NCBI GenBank assembly: GCA_028023455.1
Contig: JAQFVV010006633.1
Location: 372,001-436,000, forward strand
Length of the DNA stretch: 64,000 bases
Reading direction: 5' to 3'
Origin: Epiperipatus broadwayi
Lineage: Eukaryota; Onychophora; Udeonychophora; Euonychophora; Peripatidae
The position numbers and the translations under genes were made by a program. Positions 11,216 to 25,947 of the stretch are shown here, piece by piece. The notes below the pieces were generated by a model. The model did not search any database. It saw only the letters and a list, made by a program, of their open reading frames with translations, and was not told where the DNA came from. How positions within the stretch are numbered: position 1 is the stretch's first letter; each line of letters starts with the position of its first letter.

Positions 11216-13254
11216 AGTAAAATATCAATGTATTAAATTAAAATTATTATTTATTAAGAAATGCTAAAATCTTGATTTTTTACATTCTTATCACTACATC
11301 CATGAAGCCACCTATTGGAATTATTTATTTTATACATATTGATAAAAACTTTATTAAACTGACATTTTTTTAAAAAAAGAAATATTACAGTGCCTACAAA
11401 TCATGCAATACCCTAATGGATAGAATGATAATTACTTTTAAATGAAAACTATGATAATGGAAATCAGATAAATCACCATGAAAATTAACATCTAATGATA
11501 TTCAATGCTTTTTCTGTATATACATTAATGGAATATAAACTGCATGATAATATATTGAGCAATGATCACTAAAAATAAATTAACATGCTTAAAATGCTCT
11601 TCTGATAAAATCACATTTGATAACCTCATGGAATAAATTTCAAACATTACTTTTTGTATTACTGCTGCCCAATAGCTATTGGATATTTAATGAATTTTAT
11701 GTGGATTTCATTATAAAATTTGAAGTGCAATTGGACTTTCGATATCAAGTATTTCACTATTATTGCAGATTATTCACTTTCATTTTAAGTTTTATTATAT
11801 GAGTACTTGAAGGGTTACTTAATCTATGTTTTTTTTTTGTCAAAGAACAAATGCCTAAAATATGTAATCAGGGAAAATCATAATAATTAGTTAAAATTAT
11901 AGATAACCATTAATTAAATTTTATCTGAATAACTTGTTAAATTTCTTAGGATTTTTATAGTAAGAAATCATAATGAGTTAAGGATTCTTTGTAAATTTTA
12001 TACTTCTTTAACAAAATTAATGCAAATGCATTTTTTCCTCTGGTTTGAAATAAGCACATTGTTCAGCAATAACTCATAGGTGCAAACATGCATGCAATCT
12101 CTAAACATCAAATTCTATTTTATAGTATGTCTTTAATCTTACTTGCTCACTATTGTTATTTAGTGTAAATAAAATTGTCATTGTCATCACTATTTCATTA
12201 AATTTGAAATTTTTAATTTCATTTACTTCAATAAATAAGCTTTGACGAGCATATAGTTTAAATATTGTTATTACACATCCACTTTATCTAATCAATATAT
12301 TTAAATACTTATTTTTAATTTATAGTATACCCACAAAAGCTGACATTCTTATTATTCCATTCTATTATAAGTTGTTTTGATATGGACTCGGGATTTAAAA
12401 CCAGGGCATATACATAATTCTTTATTTAATTCATTTCAATATTTTTTTTTACTTTATGAACTTTGAATTTGATTAGATTTAATAGAGTCTCTGTCTCTTG
12501 GGTATTCTATACTGTTAATTTTGTTACCTCAATTTTAAAGACTGAATAAGGAATTTTCTCCCATTTAATTTTATTTATACATAATTGATTCCTTAATTTG
12601 AGTAAATAACAGTGTGCTGCCTATGCTTCCCATTTATACCATTGCAATATAAAAAATTCACTCACTATTAAATTGGAACATAATGATTTTATGTAGATGT
12701 TTTTTGTTTAGTTCCTTTTAATACCTTGCTATAATTTGACAAAAGATGCTAATATACCTAAATAGTTGTTTCACAGTTCTGACTTTTTGGAGTGATTCTC
12801 TATTATAGCATTCTTTAAAAAAAGATATTGAGAAAAGCTGATGTCTTTGGTAGCTAAAAATATCTGAAACTTTATAAATTCTCCTATTATCCTCTTTTTT
12901 GTGTGTGTGTGAAAAGAATTAAGATATTCTTATGCAGGTTTAAGTGACACTTGTGAAGCAGAAATAATCTTGTGGTGAGGATAAATATTTTATAAATGTC
13001 CATGCTAATATGCTTTTATAACAAAAATTTTGTTTCCATTATTTATTTTTTCTGTGCTTACAACAAACTGTTGCGTGTAGTTTAATTTCCATCTTAGTAA
13101 AAGCATTTTGTCCTATGATAAGTATGAGATTTATTGTAATAGTAGGTTAATTAACTGCAAAACTGGTGAGATGAAAACCTTACAATTAGTAACTCAAAAT
13201 ATTAAAATAAAACTTCAAGTGCTGGTACAACTATCTTTCATATTCTAAAGTTGA
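11216..13254. other. AT-rich intergenic DNA, no confirmed gene
   Basis: Mostly featureless. At about 12,939-12,975 a 37 nt stretch lies between ATTCTTATGCAG and GTGAGG and is open in one frame, but such AG...GT pairs are expected by chance in this DNA. Near 12,370-12,395 there is a box-B-like word on the minus strand (GGTTTTAAATCCCGAG), possibly a SINE scrap. Confidence 0.5.
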
Positions 13255-13560
13255 TAGTTCCAAATGCAACAGTCTGGTCCATCCACATATATAGGGGAAA
13301 GAGAGCAAGATCGCATCTAACTACTGTTGGACCTATGTTCTTCATGTAGGATGCTAGAGATAACACAATGAAATACTTGACTCATGAGTACATCTATCTT
13401 TAATAGACTAGCCTAAGCATTACCTATCAAATCTATATGTAATTTAAATCAGTTCAGCTAACATCTCACCACTCTTTTTCATAACCATTGCCTCAGATAT
13501 TCGAACTCAGGATGAATTCGTGTTCGACTCTCTTAACAGGAATGTATCTATGCAAACTGT
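13255..13560 (-). repeat. Probable SINE-like fragment
   Basis: A more complex block with, on the minus strand, CCTGAGTTCGAATATCTGAGG (near 13,496-13,516), resembling a degraded Pol III box B. It also carries a small ATATATAGGGG interruption and tRNA-repeat-like words (ATCGCATCTAAC). No second copy was recognised in this window, so the call is weak. Confidence 0.3.
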
Positions 13561-16500
13561 TAATCAACAACTAAAATAATTCATCCTATCTATTAGAAAG
13601 AAATAACCTTTATTTAACATTTTCTCACATGCCTATCAAACAATAATGTGAATGTGTGCAGGTGTAAAATATTGGTTATAAGATGGAATCTAAATGCTGC
13701 ATTAAATGTAAATGCTGGATCAAAAAAACTACAGAGACCTTGTTAATTAACAAAACTTCATAATATTTATTTACAAAACAAGAAAATATATTCAAACATA
13801 AAATAAATTCTCAATCAATGTAGAAAAGAAAAAAAAACTTTCAAACAAGAAAAATATTTACAAGTGCAAATAAATTATTTGGATATATCCCTATGTACTT
13901 ATAGCTTTTATGTCTATGATGAATATCTAGCATTTTTCTACTTAAATAATTTGAAACTATTCACCCTTACTTCCCATGATAGACTCCCATAGTATAGACA
14001 TCTATATATCCAAGATAATAAAAAAAATATTAACTAAAAGTGAGATTGCTAACTCAATGAAAATTTAAATGCAATTTCAAATGTACTGTGTAATTTTAAG
14101 TATGGAAAAGTACAATAATAAAACAACACATGATATGATAGAACAGAAAATTATAAAGAATATTAATTTAAAAACATTAATCATTCATTCATTATAAAGA
14201 TCTTAAGGATACAGTTAGCAAAACATATACTATAAACTACAAGTAAGTCATGTCATGTTGTGACATGGTTTATTTCAGTGACTTTAAAAAAATTCTTACT
14301 GTTTAAGTATTCTATTGTAGCACTTAATTTTATGTTCATAGCTGAAAATCAAAATAGAAAATCACCTAGATTTTATTAAAACAAAAAAAATAGACTTTTC
14401 AACATCCTCCCCATCTCTCTTGATATTTTCTTATATTGGACTGTTCCAGGTGACATATAAGTAGTACTTCCCAAATATAAGATCGAGATAATAAAATGAA
14501 AAAAAAACCACAAATCTATACAAAAAACAAAAAAATGAAACATAATTTTACAATATTTTATGAATTGATATAATCAAGCATTACTATTTTTCAGAGTCCT
14601 TCTTTCATAAACAGTTTGTATAATTTATGCATTTTTTTCTATTATAGATACTGAAAACACCTGATTGATCCTATATAGCACATTCTAAATATATTTAAGT
14701 TGGCAGTAGGTAGTTTTGTGTTAATCCTCCCATAGATTTTCATCCTGTGTGGATCCAGCTTATCAGGCACTTAAATTGTAGACAGTTAAATATTAATTTT
14801 CACATGGCCATAGTGGATAAATAAAAATGCTCCACCCCAAAGACAATTAATGGATCTAGCCAACATATGTCATATTTTAACTATATACACAGGTTTATAT
14901 AAATATATATGCAGTTTGCATTTAATAAAATATATTTATAAAGTACAGCTATTTACTGTTTGTAAGATTAGCTCTATAAACTTTAAATTGAATAAACTGT
15001 TCTGATTTCTTTTTTTTTTAGTTTCTTTTAAACAAAAATCATAATACTTTTTTTAAAACTGAAATTGATAAATTATTTTAACTTATCTGCTTAATGAATT
15101 AGAATAAGAATGTTCTATTCACTTTCTTTACTCCTTTTCTGAATGCGAATTAACTAGAAAAACATTAATATTTGTTGAGATGCTGCTTTAAAAAATGTCC
15201 ATTTTGCAGAAAAATATTAAATAAATAGTTGCTTCAATAAGATGACTTTTACTGTCAAATGCTGAATAAGAAAAGAAGAAATGATTTTTAATTGTTTCTC
15301 TTTTTATACTGGGTTATTCCTATTGTTGAAAAACTAGCGTTCCTATTTTTGTATCTTTTAAAATATTTTTTATTATTGATTCATTTTAAAAAAATAAAAC
15401 AAATTATAAAAAAAAATTGCAATATTATTATTACTATCTCTCTTATATTCAGATATTACAATACTTGATCTATTTTCTACTGCTATGATTATTTTTCATT
15501 TAAGTCATTGCCTGTTTAATATAATCAACACAATACAACGATCAACATATATATATAAAACTATGTACAATTTTTTTTATCAAGATTTATATTTTCTTAA
15601 ACAATAAAATTTTATTCTAATATATATGTGTGTTTTTTTCACTGTAAATTATCCATCATTCCCAATACTTAATATGTAGTTATTACACTGTTAAAAATAT
15701 AAAACATTTATTTTCTCCAAAAGTGTTCTAGCAAAAACATTTTTATTTAATACATACATGTTAATTAAAGACAATACAATCTATGATTTCAGATGGCTAA
15801 GGTTTGTTGTGGATGCGATCTTGAGCTACCTTCACAGAATGAATAAAAAATAGATTATTTTTAAATATTAATAAATGTAAATACAGAGTATACACTCTGA
15901 AAAATTTTCCAGTAGTATGTTATAAGAATCAATCCACATGTCAAAAATATTACCAAAACTACAATGGTATCTCATTTTGGTATGATTTTGGATGAACATA
16001 TTCTTCATGTGAAATTAAAAAAAATAAATGTTTTCTTTTATAGAATAAAATGTTTTTGCACAAATCTATTCTGTTAAATGTATACACACAGATATATTTA
16101 AGTAGATTATGTTATAGACTAACATTATAAACTGCTACTGCACCATGTTATTTGAAATTTTGCAAATGCTTCAAAACTTTAGATTAAGAATTATTTTGTT
16201 TAATCCTTTGGAATGGAAAACATTTGAATTATATAAATGTGCTGGAGTTTTAATCATCAACCAATTATTTATATTTAGTATTTTGTGTTACTATTTTAAA
16301 AATAAGGAAAGCAATAAAAATGATTTTTCAACAATGTTGACCAGATCAAGTGATTTTGGTTTATTATTTGAACCAATATACTTTAAAACCCAATGTAGCT
16401 ATCAAAAATGTTAACTTGGCCCAAATTTTTACAGTATATTTATAAGTAACATTAAAATTAATGAATTACCAAGAAAAAAATGTAGAAAATTAATTATGGA

Positions 16501-17670
16501 TTGGATTGTAAGTAATGATAATAAAAAACTTTTTATTCCTAATTAATTATTTTATAGTGTAATATTTTATGTTTTAAATTTTCACGTTTATTTTTATCAC
16601 AAGGAGATTATTTGTTTTAATAAATTAAATTAAATTAAAATTATCACTAATATTAATACTTATCATCACATAATTAATAATTTGGGAAATCATGTTAAGC
16701 ACATCATTACCATTTATTTATTTAGCAATTACTTTTATTATATAGCTAGCTGTTAACAATCATTGTAAAGAATATATAAACATTCTGACTAAACGTTACA
16801 TTCACTAGTGACTTTATTAAGCCTTTCAATTATACCATTGCATTCATTAATTTAACAGCCATCAAACTATGAGTTTCATAGTTTGAATTTTCCACAATTA
16901 CATAATTCAGATACAGTTCAATTCAACTTCTGAAGTTGATAAATGCTGCATCAAATTTCTCACATAACGACTGTCTCAAGAAATCTTCAGTTCTTGAATC
17001 AACCATTTAGTGTATAATAAACATTTAAAATAAGTATTATTCCCTCTACTTCAAGACGATTGGCTGTCTTAACTAAAAATAACTTCATTTTATGATAACA
17101 TGTTAAAAAACCATGTATGTAATAACTTTAACAATAAACTTTTAATTAATAAAAATCAGAATGAAATATTTCATTAATATCGTTGACTGATTTAGCATAA
17201 TTAAATTATTTCCTTGGTATATCTTTGTCAAGGTATAATTATAAGCAGCATCAAAAAAATAAAACAAGAAAGAGAGAAAAAGCAGAATACATTTATCATT
17301 CTTACTGATTAGTTTTAAAATTTTCCCAATTATATTTTTCTAGCTAACGACGTTACAACCTTTTTTTTTAAAAATCAAATTGAAAACATTCAAAACATAG
17401 TACAAAACTAATGAAATCTTTTGTCAACTGATCAGATACTATAGTGATCTTTCAAAAGTCTCGAAACGTGACAACCCTTTTAACACATATGCCTGAAGCA
17501 AACTAGATATAAACCTAAATTAAAAAGCATAGTAATAAGAATAAAAAAAGAGGAAAGAACAGTTTTCATAATAAAAAGAAGTGAATAAAGTTTCAAATAT
17601 TTATCAAAGTCAATACAAATTTAATAAAAATTAAAATAAGAATAAAAAATGAATTCTATTTCTCTTTTTG
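13561..17670. other. AT-rich intergenic DNA with a perfect hairpin
   Basis: No gene seen. At 16,862-16,886 TCAAACTATGA and its exact complement face each other across a 3 nt loop. At 15,793-15,842 a short GC-richer segment follows TGATTTCAG and is open in two frames for 17-20 codons; this is not enough to call an exon. The 89-codon frame at 16,145-16,414 has no recognisable domain. Confidence 0.5.
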
Positions 17671-17890
17671 TTACACACACTCACGAATATATATTTTAAA
17701 TACAATTATGTTGTTTATACTAAACTTAATGTAATCATAAGAGGCTTGAACTAAGACTTTCAAACTCTCCACAGCTATCAAATACGTCGTATACAACTGA
17801 CACACATGACCACATACAGGTGAAAAAGACAAATGATCTCCAGCACTCATCAGTTGGTCCAGATCACCATCTCCCACACATATATGCAAT
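17671..17890 (-). repeat. SINE-like repeat part B, inverted copy
   Basis: The minus strand carries part B (GTGTGGGAGATGGTGATCTGG...GTTCAAGCC) of the family at 3,446-3,605. It faces the plus copy starting at 17,895, making an inverted pair with almost no spacer. The similar open frames on the two strands here (both reading YIKFSINNI) are translations of this repeat, not genes. Confidence 0.75.
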
Positions 17891-17894
17891 TAGT

Positions 17895-18353
17895 GCTCAG
17901 ATGATCTCGACAAATTGATGAATGTCGGTTCAGCATTAAATATGTATATTGGAGATCGTTTATTTTTCTCACATGTAAGTGATCACATGTATCAGTTGTA
18001 TAAGATAGATTATATAGCTGTGAGGAGTTTTAAGATCTTAGTTCAAATACCTTACAATTACATTAAGTTTAGTATAAACAATATACATGTATTTAAAATA
18101 TTACACATTCAGCCTGTATTCCACCTATCACTCTTCTGTAAAATTAAAAGGTCATATGTGTGAGATCAGATTGATTTAAGATCAACATGGGTATGACAAT
18201 GTTATTGGCATCAACAAAAAATTTGAGCATTTCATCTTCAGATTATCTATGATATGTATGGCTAAAGAATTGGAGAGTGGAGAAGATTGAAGCTTGTCCA
18301 TTAAAAGTTGAAGATTTGCAATCTTAAAATAAACTAAGCACTAATTGTATATA
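17895..18353 (+). repeat. SINE-like repeat, parts B and A
   Basis: A plus copy of part B (about 17,895-18,060, with GTTCAAATACC as a decayed box B) is followed by unrelated AT-rich spacer. Part A then runs from 18,178 to about 18,353 (ATCAACATGGGTATGACAATG...AAACTAAGCACTAATTG). Part A here is interrupted exactly where part B should begin, by the element starting at 18,354; part B resumes at about 19,157. Confidence 0.7.
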
Positions 18354-18421
18354 TTAAAACAGGCAAAACTCACTATATGGATGCCAGAAGGCTTGTGCAT
18401 AAAATCCCCATCTAGTGCCTA

Positions 18422-18488
18422 CACATTCAATATCCCCAGACTAGTTTCTGGCTTGTGGCCTATATCAGTGAGGAGCCTTGGATTAGAG
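18422..18488 (-). ncRNA. Hammerhead ribozyme motif with a mutated core
   Basis: Minus strand: TCCTCA (helix I), then CTGATAT where CTGATGA is required, then AGGC-CACAA-GCCA, GAAAC, TA, GTC and TGGGGA. Helix I inner pairs and the tiny helix III are kept, but two invariant core bases after CTGAT are changed. It should be inactive as it stands. Confidence 0.6.
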
Positions 18489-18927
18489 AGAACTGCATTT
18501 AGATCTTAGGATCTAATGCAACCCTCTAGCAGCCACCTTTTATCTCGACTTAACTACAAAACTATGTCTTAAATTTGGGCATCCATATATTACTCTAGCT
18601 TGCTGTGTGTGGCAATATGTATAGTGAGCTTTGCCTGTTTTAATAACAGTTATAGCAAGCATAAGAAATGGTGATCATGTGATGTTTATTAGCTTAAAAC
18701 CAATCCTTCCTAATAGGGTAATGGTGGCTGTGGCTATTAAAAAAACCAAAGACACCAAAATGTATAGGTACTGAACTGAGTTCAGACCTAAATGACTATA
18801 TAAGCTAATGAGCTTGGATTGAAAATATTAAGGTGTTTTTAATTTAAGACTCATAGTTTTGTAGTTAAGTGGAGATAAAAGGTGGTTGCTAGAGGGTTGC
18901 ATTAGATCCTAAGATCTAGGTGCAGTG

Positions 18928-18996
18928 CTCTCAGATCCAAGGCTCTTCACTGATGAAGGCCACAAGCCAGAAACAAGTCTGGGGATATTGGATGAG
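18928..18996 (+). ncRNA. Hammerhead ribozyme, intact conserved core
   Basis: Helix I inner strands are TCTTCA (18,944-18,949) and TGGGGA (18,980-18,985), pairing with two G-U pairs. Outer helix I pairs ATCC with GGAT and CTC with GAG across an internal loop. The core is CTGATGA (18,950-18,956). Helix II is GGC-CACAA-GCC flanked by an A-A mismatch. GAAA is at 18,970-18,973. Helix III has only two pairs (A-U, C-G) with loop AA, then GTC. Self-cleavage is predicted after C18979. Hammerheads with such short helix III are known from Penelope-like retroelements and tend to work as dimers. The A-A mismatch at the base of helix II may weaken it. The motif identity is seen; activity is inferred. Confidence 0.75.
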
Positions 18997-19154
18997 TAGA
19001 CACTAAATGGGGATTTTATGCACAAGCCTTCTGGCATCCATTGATTATTTTAGCTTGCTGTGTGTGGCAATATGTATAGTGAGTTTTGCCTGTTTTAATA
19101 ACAGCTATAAGCAGGCATAAGAAAAGGTGATCATGTCATGTTTATTGGCTTAAT

Positions 19155-22060
<2,906 letters not shown>

Positions 22061-22067
22061 TTTTGTT

Positions 22068-22265
22068 AGAGATAGAAGCTTTAGTCTCTATTTAGGGATG
22101 CTTATTTATGCCAGTATATTTAGAGATGGTAGCTGTTCGTCTCTCATTATTTTGCTTTATTTTTCAAAAGAGATGGTAGCATGCTACTCTCTTATCATTT
22201 TATTTTCTTGCTAGCATACATATGCTCATATGCATATATTTTGGAGATAGTAGCTTAGATCCTCT
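22068..22265. repeat. Cluster of four related short dyads
   Basis: Four imperfect inverted units of about 23 bp follow one another at 22,068-22,089, 22,122-22,145, 22,169-22,192 and 22,243-22,265. Each starts (A/G)GAGAT(A/G)(G/A)(T/A)AGC and ends CTCT. The third, AGAGATGGTAGCATGCTACTCTCT, is the most symmetrical. Spacing is 47-74 bp. Function unknown. Confidence 0.55.
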
Positions 22266-23912
22266 TATTTAAGGCAATTCCTATTTAATATTTTGTACTG
22301 ATGTGCATTCTCAATATTTTTCCTGACTAGTGACTAAGTTCTGAATCCTTTATTAGCCCTCAAAATTAGGTTCATTTTTATGAGCTATGCCATCATATTT
22401 TTCATTTTTCTTTACTTAATTATTTGAAGATGGATTTTTAAAATAATTTGTAGTATGTTTAGTAAAGCATGTGTAATATGTTACCATGGTGTTACCTGGA
22501 ATTTTAATAGTTTTTATCAAGATATTGGGGAATTTCACCCTTATCTCTATAGCATCTTGGTTGGCTTAGATGTGAATAATTCATTGTAGATGTAGAAGTC
22601 CTATATTTGAGCATTGCTAATGATAAAAACAAAATATGATAAATAATTAATTTTTTAACTTTCAAGTGTATTTAGGCATAAGTAAACAATATACATTTGT
22701 TTTACCACTCCTTCATTGCTAAATTGGTAAGCTAATATTATTATTGAGTATGCTAAATATTCATAAAAAGGACACTACTTATATAGAAGTTATTATCATT
22801 GTATGAATGCATTGATAAGTGAAAAGTTTTTGATAATAAAGCAATAGAAAGTTTATTTTAATATGATGGATTACTTTTTCTTAATCCAATTGAATAGAGT
22901 TTTTTTTAAATAAAACATGATGTAAAATTTTTAATCTTTCTGTCATAAATTTTGAGGACGTAATGTTGCAAACTTTTGGCATGTGAACTCAGAATATATT
23001 TAGTATTTGTAATTTTGTATTTGTTTTTCTGAAGAATAAATATTTGTTTTTTTATTTAAGAAATTTCTCATAATTATGTGTCACATCCTTCCACTTATCA
23101 ATCACAAATCATTTCATTTATGAACCAAAATTTGAGTACTTATAAAATATTATAAATTACTGTAAGTATATTTGCTAAAAGAGTACATGAACATTGAAGC
23201 TAATAAGGGCCATTTTATTAAATTCTTTAAATATAATTGCATCTAAAAAAGATGTATTCTGCTGAATAAAGAATTATAATTTGATTTAGTACTTTTAGTA
23301 CTTTGGATCACTTTAACTAATTTGATTTGCTTCTTTCAAATCACAGTGCATGTTTATTTTAAAATCACTTTCATATTTGAAGATCATATTTATTATTCTA
23401 TGATAAAATTTAATTTTACAAGAACCCAGTTTAAATTAGAAGTTTAAGTAGATTTATTCTAGGGTATTCAGAATGGCTATGAAATCCCTTATCCATTCTT
23501 AATATCTGAGTGTAATTCTAGATTACTCATTGTCTTATTCTAAAATGAAGAGACCATGTCTTAGTTTAGATAAGTTAGCAATAGTGTTGCTATTATTATA
23601 ATTGTGATAAGATATTAGCTTATGTAAAGTGTATGTCTCATTTATTAATTAACAAGTATTTCATTCAACATTGAATAAATCGCAATGATTCAAAAGAATT
23701 TATTTTATAATTAAAATGAGATCATCTTATCTTGAGATATCTTTAAATTTAACTTTGCAACCTATATTATTTAAAGTTACTTTAGTAATGAAGAAATTAC
23801 ATTCTTACATGGCATAGAGTTTCAAAGAACTATTCTAAATTTAATGAGAACTAAATATAATGATTAGATCTGTTCAGAGCATGGAGATGATCAGAAGATA
23901 TAAAATAGATAG
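22266..23912. other. AT-rich intergenic DNA, no gene seen
   Basis: No repeat copy or gene recognised. Confidence 0.55.
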
Positions 23913-23979
23913 ATTAAGTGGTGATTGTAATAGATATTTGTAGATATATTAAGTGGTGATTGTAGTAGATATTTGTAGA
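23913..23979 (+). repeat. Tandem duplication, 35 bp x 2
   Basis: ATTAAGTGGTGATTGTAATA... is followed at once by a second copy differing by an A-to-G change (GTAGTA). A simple local duplication. Confidence 0.85.
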
Positions 23980-25366
23980 AGAAATTTAAATGTAACCCCA
24001 TCACAATATTAAGAGTTGTTTATTGATGTTATATTGAGTTGAAATTTCTCATCTTGAGTTAGTAATAATAGTGCTTGTATTTTTGAAATCTTTTCTTATA
24101 AATGCTTACCCCTGTGTATCTTTTTATTGTAGAATATGACATTTATATTATAAACCCATTGGGATTAGCTATTATATGACATTTTAGATTATACTGAGGT
24201 TGTATTTTATACACACCACCAGTTAGCTTGGTCTTGCCTCAGATTTCCATTCACTGTTCATAGTTTACAATTCAGATCACCATCCATTTTCTGTATAGGT
24301 TACAATGTATATGCAATATATCCTTGTATGTGATCATGCATTGCAAATAATAATGATGCAAGCAGTCAGTCCTGTAGAATACAATTGCACATGCAATTTT
24401 TAAGATTAGCAGATCTGTAGGTAAAGTATTTTTTTATTACAGCAATTAGTTTAAGAAGAAGTTTCCTTATTGCACTAAATAAATAATTTCAGTTCACCTG
24501 ATCACAATGTTAAAGTCAACATAGTATGTAACATAATATAGTAATTTTATTTTATTTTGCAAGCAATAATAATTTTTGTATTAAAAGAATAGCTGCTTGA
24601 AATATATTGCAGGTCTTTAGCTTCATAATGTAAAGAGGAAAGCATAAAAAAAATAAGATCGTTTAGTTGCTTAAGCATAGTTCTAGCAAATATTTTTGTC
24701 AATATTCTCTGGTGTAATAGGATGTAGGTCACTAATTGAGAGATATAAAGCATATTATTTTTTCTAAGACAAAAAATTACATTAGTAGAGAAATTAGGCA
24801 TGTAATATTAATGTGAATATTGTTAATTATAACACTTTCAGGGGTTGAGAGTGATGACAATTTACATGCTGGTAAAATATTAGTCAGAATAAAAAAAACT
24901 GCTAATAAGAAATGTGAATGTAAATGCATAGTTTCCTCAAGAATTTCTAGATTTAAAATGTGGTGGCAGTTGTATTTCATGCTAAATAAAAAGCTTACTG
25001 TAATTGATTGCTTTTGGACCAGATTTTATGTAGTTAAGAAATTTAATAACCACATTTCTGCCTTTCAAGAGTGTATTCTAACAAAATGACAAAAGCAAAG
25101 GTATAAGGATGAGTTGATGTTTTGGATTGTTTACAGTGCTTTTGTTAACCTTGAAAAATTAGGGATTATTTTTCTAAACCTAAATATTATAGTATTTTGG
25201 TTATAAAAAGCAGCTGATTAACTTCATTTTGTACTTATTAATGTTTTTCATCAGTAAATTGTGTAATATCTTGAAGAAGTGAATTAATGTCAACAAATTA
25301 TTGTCTTATGAGGTTATTTGAACTACACCTGATATTTAAATAAAATAACAATTTTTTTTTTTTTAG
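23980..25366. other. AT-rich DNA, possible intron upstream of the candidate exon
   Basis: Contains overlapping open frames at 24,777-24,980 (-) and 24,820-25,089 (+, 89 codons) with no recognisable motif. The + frame has a splice-acceptor-like ACACTTTCAG before GGGTTGAG (about 24,842), but no convincing exon boundaries follow. Confidence 0.4.
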
Positions 25367-25412
25367 ATAGAATCCATATTTCAACTGAAGGGACATTCTG
25401 AAGTGGATAAAG
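25367..25412 (+). CDS. Candidate internal micro-exon of an unidentified gene
   Basis: A 46 nt segment is preceded by AACAA, a run of 13 or more T and AG (a very strong polypyrimidine tract and acceptor), and followed by GTAATTAATGG (a fair donor after AAAG). It is much richer in G+C than the surroundings and is open in frame 1, reading IESIFQLKGHSEVDK plus one extra base (so it shifts phase by 1). No neighbouring exon was recognised and I cannot name the protein. If real, the window lies inside a gene with very long introns transcribed rightward. Chance AG...GT pairs are common in AT-rich DNA, so this stays a candidate. Confidence 0.35.
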
Positions 25413-25947
25413 GTAATTAATGGTAATTACTATAGTTGAGATATCCTTGATAGTTTATTTAAACTCACTGTGAAATTAACATTTAAATGTGAATTTATAA
25501 ATTGATGCTTTATTTTGAAGAATATTTTGTGTAAGAGTTACACAAACATGATCAGATAATTTAAATGCCAGACAGATCTTGAAGTTGGTAGGACATCCAA
25601 AAAAAAAAAAGACAAATTAGAAAAAATCTTTGACTGCTAATCAATATCACAGTCATTGGAAAATAATCCGAGAGAGGTAGCAAGGCCAGTTGATTGACTA
25701 ATTAAAGTTTCCACACATGATGATTATACCAGGCTTATTTAAAAATTTATTATGGGATATGAGAAGTATATTTATTATATCTTCAACTTTTGGTATGAAT
25801 ATATTATTATAAGTAATATTCTGAATGAAAAGTTAAAAAAAAAGAATGATTGCATTAGCTAATATGAATATTACATTTAATCTCATTAATGGAAGTTGTG
25901 TACTAATTACAATATCTACACCTTGTACAAGTCTGATGTTGGTATAA
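25413..25947. other. AT-rich DNA, possible intron
   Basis: Contains an A11 run near 25,600. Nothing else recognisable. Confidence 0.45.

Larger units (their letters stand above)
18354..19150 (+). mobile_element. Hammerhead-bearing inverted-repeat (foldback) element, copy 1
   Basis: A perfect 24 bp terminal inverted repeat (TTAAAACAGGCAAAACTCAC at 18,354 and its complement ending at 19,098) encloses two ~190 bp arms (18,378-18,568 and 18,850-19,044) in opposite orientation. Each arm carries the same unit, from GGATGCCAGAAGGCTTGTGC through the ribozyme region to ACTACAAAACTATG. A ~105 bp direct repeat (18,597-18,700 and 19,051-19,150; TTGCTGTGTGTGGCAATATG...) duplicates the element end in the middle. 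No protein is encoded. It sits between parts A and B of a SINE-like repeat, so it is the younger insertion. The presence of hammerheads suggests kinship with Penelope-like terminal repeats, which I infer. Confidence 0.7.

Noticed and set aside
12939-12975. Possible 37 nt exon between TTATGCAG and GTGAGG
   Set aside because: Short, weak pyrimidine tract next to the acceptor, one open frame only; AG...GT pairs like this are frequent by chance.
15793-15842. Short GC-richer segment after TTTCAG, open for 17-20 codons in two frames
   Set aside because: No donor site and no neighbouring exon; could equally be a repeat scrap.
16145-16414. 89-codon plus-strand open frame
   Set aside because: No recognisable domain, AT-rich codons, no splice or promoter context; expected by chance in 64 kb.
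24777-25089. Overlapping open frames on both strands
   Set aside because: The frames overlap antisense and neither shows a motif; the acceptor-like site upstream lacks a matching donor.
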